From Nannochloropsis oceanica (lineage: Eukaryota > Sar > Eustigmatophyceae > Eustigmatales > Monodopsidaceae): 64,000 nt of DNA. Both the position numbers and the translations under genes were made by a program. The notes beneath the pieces are model-generated. The model was not told the origin of the DNA, made no database searches, and saw only the letters and a list, made by a program, of their open reading frames with translations. The stretch is from positions 1,074,830-1,138,829 of the forward strand of contig CP038133.1 in NCBI GenBank assembly GCA_004519485.1, given 5' to 3'. This document shows positions 58,163-64,000 of this stretch, in pieces. Position 1 is the stretch's first letter. Every line of letters begins with the position of its first letter.

Positions 58163-58277
58163 CATCATCAAGAAGCAATCTATCCTTGATGATGCGATCT
58201 AAGACGTCGTGTCCATCATCACTTATTTACGTACGCACTTGAAGAAGCAAACTATGTTTGATGATGCGATTTAAGAG
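58163..58277. repeat. Imperfect tandem duplication
   Basis: Two copies of a roughly 40-base unit (agaagcaa, then tgatgatgcgat and taagacg or taagagg) about 75 bases apart. Confidence 0.6.
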
Positions 58278-58390
58278 GCGCAGTGACACGCAACCACCGC
58301 GATGTGACATTGCAAACTATCGCCTGCCTTGATTATTGTTATTGTTATTGTTACTTGTTATCATTGTTTTTGTAATTATTGTTGTTGTTG

Positions 58391-58804
58391 TACGGGACTA
58401 TACAGAAAGTTATGTACGTTTTTTGCTCTTTTCACTTCTTTGGGGTATCATCATCACGAGCCTTGCCACCGACAAGATGACATCCACTTCTATCATTATG
58501 TGAGCACCAAAATAAGCCCGCCCCGCATGACGGGGTAGCTGTCGGCATCAGGCCACTGGCTTTTCGCGGGACGATGACGCCATCCCGCTCTAAACAAGCC
58601 GCTCCTTTGGCTGCCGGTCATCTCGCGCCAACGAGTGGGACTGATGCCGGCAGTTACCCCGTCATGCGGGGCGGGCTTATTTTGGTGCTCACATTATGAT
58701 AGAAGTAGATTCCATCATGTTGGCGGCAAGGCTCGTGATTGTGATTAAAACCCAAAAAAAGTAAAAAGAGCGAAAAACGTACATGTTTCTGTATAGTCCG
58801 TACG
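58391..58804. mobile_element. Long inverted repeat (fold-back / MITE-like element), copies B and C
   Basis: The left arm, 58391-58551 (tacgggactatacag to ggcatcag), is the reverse complement of the right arm, 58641-58804 (ctgatgccggcag to gtatagtccgtac). The arms flank a loop of about 90 bases. Each arm is also homologous to copy A at 57607-57757. No transposase is present. Clear target-site duplications were not identified by eye. Confidence 0.8.
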
Positions 58805-59067
58805 ATTTATGTTATTTGTGGTATTGTTATTATGCGCTTCGCGGTTTAGGGATCTAAAAGGGCTGTATGATGATGTTCGGGAGTGAAATATGCTCTTTAA
58901 AGTTCTTCACTTCTGGGTTCTAACTGAATTCTGGGCGCGAAAGATTCTATGCCCACTGATGGATTCCAATGATAGTGATTTTATGACATCGGACGAGGAC
59001 GAGGAACCCGCATATTATTCCAGCAACGATATAGACGAGGAAGAAGTAGGTAACGACTAACGACATC

Positions 59068-59451
59068 TTAACTTTTGCGCCGCATCTGCGATCGAATCTC
59101 TTGAAGTACAGCGCTAGTGTAGGACAAGTATTCGTGAAAGTCAACACCTGAATCTTTTGTCAGGCGAGCCACGTCGATATACACGTCCTTTGCCGTACGC
59201 GCGAGAACAGCGCTTTGAGCAGCGTTTTTATACGCTTCCAAAATATTGGATAGGCGCTTCTTGAGCGCCGAATGAATCATGCGCGCAGACTCTCGGACCA
59301 GTTGCTTCGCCCGACATAGCGCCCTCTCAGCCATAGACTCGTCCTTTCGAGCGAGGGTGGAAGAAAGACGTGTCACCATGTAGGTATATGTAAAGTATGA
59401 CATGATCAAGACGCCGGCCAATACGCCCAACGAGATTGCTCGACATACCAT
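59068..59451 (-). CDS. Hypothetical membrane-anchored helical protein
   Basis: 127 residues from ATG 59451. An N-terminal hydrophobic segment (AISLGVLAGVLIMSYFTYTY) is followed by a Lys/Arg/Ala-rich region predicted helical (AERALCRAKQLVRESARMIH) to the end. No intron and no CCCT repeats, unlike the other genes here. A possible acceptor (aaaacag) immediately precedes the ATG, so it might be the last exon of a longer gene. Family not recognised. Confidence 0.4.
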   Translation of the reverse strand: MVCRAISLGVLAGVLIMSYFTYTYMVTRLSSTLARKDESMAERALCRAKQLVRESARMIHSALKKRLSNILEAYKNAAQSAVLARTAKDVYIDVARLTKDSGVDFHEYLSYTSAVLQEIRSQMRRKS

Positions 59452-59479
59452 CTGTTTTACACGATCTCCGGAAGGATCG

Positions 59480-60340
59480 AGCACAAAAAAAGGGAAGGAG
59501 CGTCAAGTGTACTATGGAGAATTAAGTCAAATAGGTCTTTTACGACGTCCGCTTTCTGATTTTGTACAAGTTTACTTTAGAGGTAAAGCACGAAAAAAGT
59601 TATTTGTTTGTGGAGATGATGCTGGTCAATTTGCACCCTAATAACAAGACTTACAAGCTTTCCCCTGTAGCTGATGTGCAGGGGAATATTAATCGAATGC
59701 TGGCGTCGATCCGAAGGGTGAGAAAGGTTCTTCTGTGTTCAGGGGAAATGTGTCCACGTATATCACGGACACGGCGACGGACCACCACATACTGAACGGC
59801 GATGCCAAGCCACATTTCACGGCTACTAAGTCCGTGGAGATGCATCCAAGACACATGACGCCGAGGTTTGCGGCGTCTTGCGTCAACTTCAACAACAACC
59901 GCAAGGCTATTCAAAGAAATATCTCCTGTAAACATTATATTAACGCTCCCATTTTCTTTTCGTCTATTATGTTTATATACATCCGTGACGGTGTAGGCCT
60001 GGTGAAAGCATAGAAATGCAAAATATCATACTTTTTTAGTACCAAAGATATCTATCTATCTCTATACATTTGCCATATTCATCTTTCGATTGGTAGAAAG
60101 ACAGGGCCCACGAGGTCCGCGGTGTGTCCCTGGACCGGTGGGTCCTCGGGGCCTTCGGGGTTTACTTTTAATGAGGATGTCCATTTGGGACCGCGTCTTT
60201 ATTTGGAGAGGATAATCTTCAGCGACATTTTGCGATTCACATATTGCGACTCGTTTTGCTGCCTCGAAACGAGTGAATGGCTCTTTACCATGCTCATGTG
60301 GCAATTTCGGTGCTTGTATTATAAGCACCAAAAGCACCAG
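59480..60340. other. Region of short, apparently decayed open frames of unknown origin
   Basis: Several overlapping short frames on the plus strand have ordinary, non-repetitive protein-like composition but no long open frame and no recognisable family. It looks like an old, broken intronless coding sequence. A Pro/Gly/Arg-rich stretch on the minus strand near 60120-60180 is too short to call collagen-like. Confidence 0.3.
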
Positions 60341-61218
60341 TAGTGATGTGGTAGAGAAGGGCTCCTTTGCATGATTGAAATAAATGGGACCAAAGTAGAA
60401 TGATCATAGAAATAGGCGAATTTGACAGGGATATGGGTAGGCTTTGGTCCCATAATTCCGGTAGAGAAAAAGGAAGAAGCTTCCTTCCCCCGGCTTTGGC
60501 GAGTCGTGGAGCCCAAGGGGCGCACTCGCACCTTTTTCCTACCTCTGTTCGTCGCCTTGCTCAAGGACTCAATCTTAACTATTATGATCAATAGTCACAC
60601 TTTCAGATCCCTACCACACTGGAAACCCTCAACGTCAAACCCCCCCAACGTCATGACGTACGTCGAAGTTGGAATTCAGGTGACGTTGACTCGTCGACGT
60701 CAGGAATCTCGCCATTTCTCGCTCGAATTTTTGAAAATCACCCAGTGCTGTAGCGAATCGTCGCGCTTCGCTTAGCGCTGCTTGGGCTGCTTGCCTTGCC
60801 TGTCACACTTGCCAATACCACAAAACTGTCGCCCTTGAGGCAACTGGCTGCTAGTTGCTTGGGCATGCCTGGGGCTTGTCCTTGTAGCATGGGTTTGACT
60901 TGCGGCAAAGTGTCTGAGTTTGTAGCCTAAGCGGCCAACGACCAGCCGAGTGAGGGAGAAATCAAATGTGTCGGATCATGCCGCGCCGTGCATGAGCTTC
61001 CGATATTGTGTGTAGAATTCAGACACTATCATTTCCTAGTGAGGGGTCATTGCTTGTTTTCCAGGTGTAGCCGCGCTAGCCTGAGTGTCGACCTCAAAAG
61101 ACGTTATAACAATATCGTCATCGTTTTACTCTTTCACTCACTCACTCACACAGCCCCACCTATACACACATCCCCATCGCACGTGCACACAATAAACAAG
61201 ACCCCAACATCAGTCACA
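60341..61218. other. Intergenic, 5' region of secreted barrel protein gene
   Basis: No supported gene. The last 100 bases are CA/CT-rich (tcactcactcacacag), probably leader or promoter of the next gene. Confidence 0.45.
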
Positions 61219-61752
61219 ATGGTTCTCTCCACCTCCAAAGCTTGCCTCTTCCTTATCGTGTTTGCGGTCCTCACGCGCCAAGCCTCGGCTGTGCGCATGA
61301 AGAAAACGCTCTTGAGCCTCTACCAAGACCCTCCCACTTTGGTCAATGGGACTTACAGCAGCTTCGTCTTCGCCACGTACGAGGCCGTGCTTCGTTCGTC
61401 CAAGGATGGACCCATGGTTGGCACACTCTTTGGCACCACTATCGTAAACACGGTGCTCGATACTAGCTTACAAACGGATTTGCGCGATCGCCACCTGACC
61501 TTTGATTTTGGTCCCAAGGGACAGATTACGGCGGCTGGCATCGTCAGCTACCCGGCCAACACCTCCTTTCTCAATGTTGACGTCCCGACGACAATGGCCG
61601 TGACTGGCGGGAGCTTCGACTACTTCGGCGCGACGGGCCAAGTCACGTCGCAGCGCCTGGATGCCACAGGGGCACACACACAGACTTTTCAGATATATTG
61701 CTTCAGAAAAGGGGGTGGCTTTCGTCTGAAGGCCCCTAAAGGCGCCAAGTAA
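61219..61752 (+). CDS. Secreted dirigent/allene-oxide-cyclase-like barrel protein
   Basis: 177 residues, single exon. The N-terminus KACLFLIVFAVLTRQASA is a signal peptide. The mature part has alternating beta-strand pattern with GTLFGTTIVNTVLDTSL, LTFDFGPKGQITAAGIVSY, and MAVTGGSFDYFGATGQVTS. The last resembles the AVTGGTGxFxGARG motif of dirigent/AOC-barrel proteins, with an N-glycosylation sequon (NGTY) near the start. Barrels of this kind act in the secretory pathway or wall on phenolic or lipid substrates, or as plain binding proteins; no function is assigned. It is the only convincing whole gene in the right 8 kb. Confidence 0.6.
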   Translation: MVLSTSKACLFLIVFAVLTRQASAVRMKKTLLSLYQDPPTLVNGTYSSFVFATYEAVLRSSKDGPMVGTLFGTTIVNTVLDTSLQTDLRDRHLTFDFGPKGQITAAGIVSYPANTSFLNVDVPTTMAVTGGSFDYFGATGQVTSQRLDATGAHTQTFQIYCFRKGGGFRLKAPKGAK

Positions 61753-63160
61753 ATATTCTAAACTGGTAAGCAGTGTCAAGGCATAATCTGTCGGGAAATT
61801 AAGCCGCAGTGACTTATTTTTCTTTGTAACTTTCCCGTAGTGCATTGATAGCACTGCGTCCGGTCTCAAAAACTGAAGTACAAAGGGCAAAAAGTAGGAG
61901 AAAATCATTTAATCACATCAACAAGCTATTTATTTAAACAGTTTAATTCTTCATAGTCCCACGTGCATTTCTTCCTTTCCGTTCTAAACAAAACGGGGTC
62001 TGGGCACTAGTAAAGAGCAGCTATCTTTGGATAGTCTCGGGCCTACTTAGGGCTGCATTGGTATTTTCGAACATGTGCAATTGTGTGTGCTGAGCAAATA
62101 TCATGCCTGTGACCAAATCAAATGAATCAAGTACCATTACGTAGAAACAAGGTCTTCTACACTTACTCTCAAGCTCTGTAGTGTTATTTTTTGAAGCACA
62201 GACACAAGCCAAGCATCTGAATCACACTAAAGCTGGAAAAGACCCTTCCATGCCAGTCTGAGAAATACCACGAGTACGACAACTTCGCATCGCCGGCCTG
62301 AAAAACACGCGGAGGGAAAATAATGCACACATTGGCAACTGGTGAGAAAGTGATATAGGATGGCGTCATCGTCTCGCGAATACGCAGGTGGCTTGATGCC
62401 GGCAGCTTCCCCGTCACGCAGGGCAGGCTTATTTTGCGGCGGCGGCCAAAAACGTACATAACTTTCTGTATAGTCTGTGGGAGTTGGAAGACAGAAAAAG
62501 GGGGGTGCACATATTTTGGCCGATGTGTACTTTCTTGTAACACATACTTTCTTGTTAGTACATTCCTCCTTGTCAAAGAGAGCATTCTCGCGTCTTCAGC
62601 TCACACAGTAGCTACCATATATTTTATAATTAGGACTATAAGACAGTATTCTCATACGGCTTGGCTTCCCGATGAATGGGTGCATATCCACATGGAAGCG
62701 CATCAAAGAGAAGATTTCTTTTTCACTCGCGACCAAAAGTACCTCAAATTTATACTTGTGCCGCTGCAGTCGCTGCTGAAACTGTCGATGCTAATGCTCT
62801 TATTCTGTGTCGACTTGATCAGTGTGCGCCAGGCAAAGATGATGTTCCGGTCCATGGACGTGGCCACTAATAATCTCACGGTAGGTGGCAATCTCGTAGT
62901 ATCTGGTTGTGAAAATGCTTGTGGTCGACTAAAGATCAGAGGCTTCGACATGTATTTTGCAATATTCCACAGAACAATAGATGACTTGGTGTATACATGA
63001 GTATGTGATCCATCTATCCAGACGGTGGGTTTGAATCACAGCCAGGCAGAATGCAACCGGCTGCTGTCCCTCGAAGGAGCGAGAGAAGACGCCGCAACAG
63101 TCTCAGGCGACCAACAGTATAGCCGAGCGAAGCCGAGAAGGGCAATTATTGATGACCACA
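61753..63160. other. Gene-poor, AT-richer region
   Basis: No well-supported gene. An open frame at 62434-63000 starts inside repeat copy D, has one hydrophobic stretch and no recognised family; I treat it as unproven. Confidence 0.4.
62355..62480 (+). repeat. Fold-back repeat family, copy D (internally shortened)
   Basis: ggatggcgtcatcgtc, then ctgatgcc-like sequence, gggcaggcttatttt and acataactttctgtatagt match the B/C element in order, but the middle of the arm is missing. It shows the family is dispersed. Confidence 0.7.
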
Positions 63161-63324
63161 GGTGCATCCTATGGCAGGCCTTGTCACTCCTCCCTCCCTC
63201 CCTCCCTCTTTCCCTTCTTTTCACCTTGACAGGTCACTACTTCTCTCTACGCAAGCTGTAGATACTCTCGGCACATACCTATCGCCCTTCCTCCCTCCCT
63301 CCCTCCTTCCTCCAACCCTTACAG

Positions 63325-63412
63325 GTGGTGTCCTCTTCATCCTCTTTCCTCCTTTCTCGGGCAGCAAGTCGAGAAGGCCGAACCCTTCCAGCGGCAATGG
63401 ACGGCATCCAAG
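63325..63412 (+). CDS. Possible single exon of a gene running off the right edge
   Basis: 88 bases preceded by a (CCCT)n tract and cccttacag, and followed by gtaacgaggg and (GGGA)n. This is exactly the intron-boundary style of genes in this window. It is open in more than one frame, so the product cannot be read. Upstream, 63185-63235 shows a second acceptor-like pyrimidine tract. Confidence 0.35.
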
Positions 63413-63477
63413 GTAACGAGGGAAGGAGGGAGGGAAGGAGGGAGGGAAGGAGGGAGGGAGGGAGCGAATGAAGGGAA

Positions 63478-64000
63478 AATACAATGCAATGCACAACAAC
63501 ACGCAACAAATACCCACGCAATACGCAACATAACTCCACGGCAACAACAACAATAACTACACAGCAACAGTCATTCACGTGCAGGCGGTGATTTTAAATA
63601 TCACATGCAATGGTTTACGTCCACAGGCGATGGTATGGCAAAGTTGTATATTTATCGCGTTATAACTGAGAGTGATGGCACGCAACAGTAAATCGCTTAG
63701 GCCTTGAATGGCTGGAATAGTCCTCGATAAATAGTTGCGACCACTTGGTGCTCCGCGGTTACAAACAAACAAACCACACCAAACAAATACAAACACGACA
63801 ACACTGCACGAGAACACAATATCACAATGCACAACAACACGATGTACGACACACGGCAATACACCGTAGCACTGCACACGCAACGTAACAACATATCTAC
63901 ATGGCAAAAACACTAATACTAACAAAAAACCAACAACATAACCACAAAAAAACAACCGAATAACACACACACACATCAATACAACAATCAAGGCAGGCGG
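63478..64000. repeat. AC-rich imperfect repeat region
   Basis: Dominated by caacaacac, acgcaac and acaaacaaac words, with a near-repeat of caatgcacaacaacacg at about 63490 and 63825. No gene. Confidence 0.6.

Noticed and set aside
60062-60337. Collagen-like protein on the minus strand (RGPTGPGTHRGPRGP)
   Set aside because: Only a few irregular Gly-Pro units in a short frame with no start context or neighbours to support it.
62434-63000. 188-codon ORF with a hydrophobic segment
   Set aside because: It begins inside a repeat copy with a non-convincing start, has mixed composition and no family match. Left as unproven.
63022-63045. tRNA-like B box (ggtttgaatcac)
   Set aside because: Consensus does not fit fully and no paired acceptor stem or A box was found around it. 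No tRNA or rRNA gene was seen anywhere in the window.

Overview
The window is nuclear DNA from a gene-dense, intron-rich, photosynthetic eukaryote. Three predicted proteins (a LOW PSII ACCUMULATION 1-like protein, a START/cyclase-domain protein and an RlmN-type radical SAM methyltransferase) begin with a signal peptide. In two of them this runs straight into an Ala-Phe junction (AAAF-HLQP, HAF-HPLL), the hallmark of bipartite plastid targeting in algae with a secondary red plastid. With Ada2, RPC34, epsilon-COP, TRAPPC2, SRP receptor beta, a dynein intermediate chain and a two-pore channel, this points to a photosynthetic stramenopile. A eustigmatophyte (Nannochloropsis/Microchloropsis-like) is my best guess, but it is not proven. 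All exon structures were derived by hand from splice sites, phase and family similarity; exon sums were checked to be in frame.

Layout. 1-6.2 kb: a Ser/Thr kinase-like protein and a cyclin with an F-box-like segment. 6.2-14 kb: the LPA1-like plastid protein (-), the START-domain plastid protein (+) and a membrane-anchored RBR ubiquitin ligase (-). 14-32 kb: two-pore channel (+, 13 exons), Pol III subunit RPC34 (-, 9 exons), a small unknown protein (+), epsilon-COP (-, 11 exons) and Ada2 (+, 17 exons). 32-46 kb: cytoplasmic dynein intermediate chain (-, 17 exons), a 71-residue helical protein (-), a ubiquitin-interacting-motif/RIO1 kinase (-) and SRP receptor beta (+). 46-56 kb: a type I membrane histidine-acid-phosphatase-like protein lacking its catalytic His (+), a hisactophilin-like beta-trefoil (-), TRAPPC2 (+) and plastid RlmN (-). 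56-64 kb: a gene-poor, more AT-rich tail with a fold-back repeat family, decayed ORFs, one secreted dirigent/AOC-barrel-like gene and a possible exon of a gene mostly outside the window.

Genes mostly alternate in strand, giving short shared 5' regions and short 3'-3' gaps. Several products serve the secretory route: SRPRB (ER targeting), TRAPPC2 (tethering), epsilon-COP (COPI coat), dynein (cargo transport) and a membrane phosphatase-like protein. I see no operon-like logic or discrete new system in this.

The most distinctive signal is in the introns. On the transcript strand, very many carry (GGGA)n just after the donor and (CCCT)n just before the acceptor, on both genomic strands, so the two ends of one intron are complementary. 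The same repeats also appear in some exons, where they encode Arg-Glu-Gly-Gly runs, and related CTC repeats encode a membrane span.
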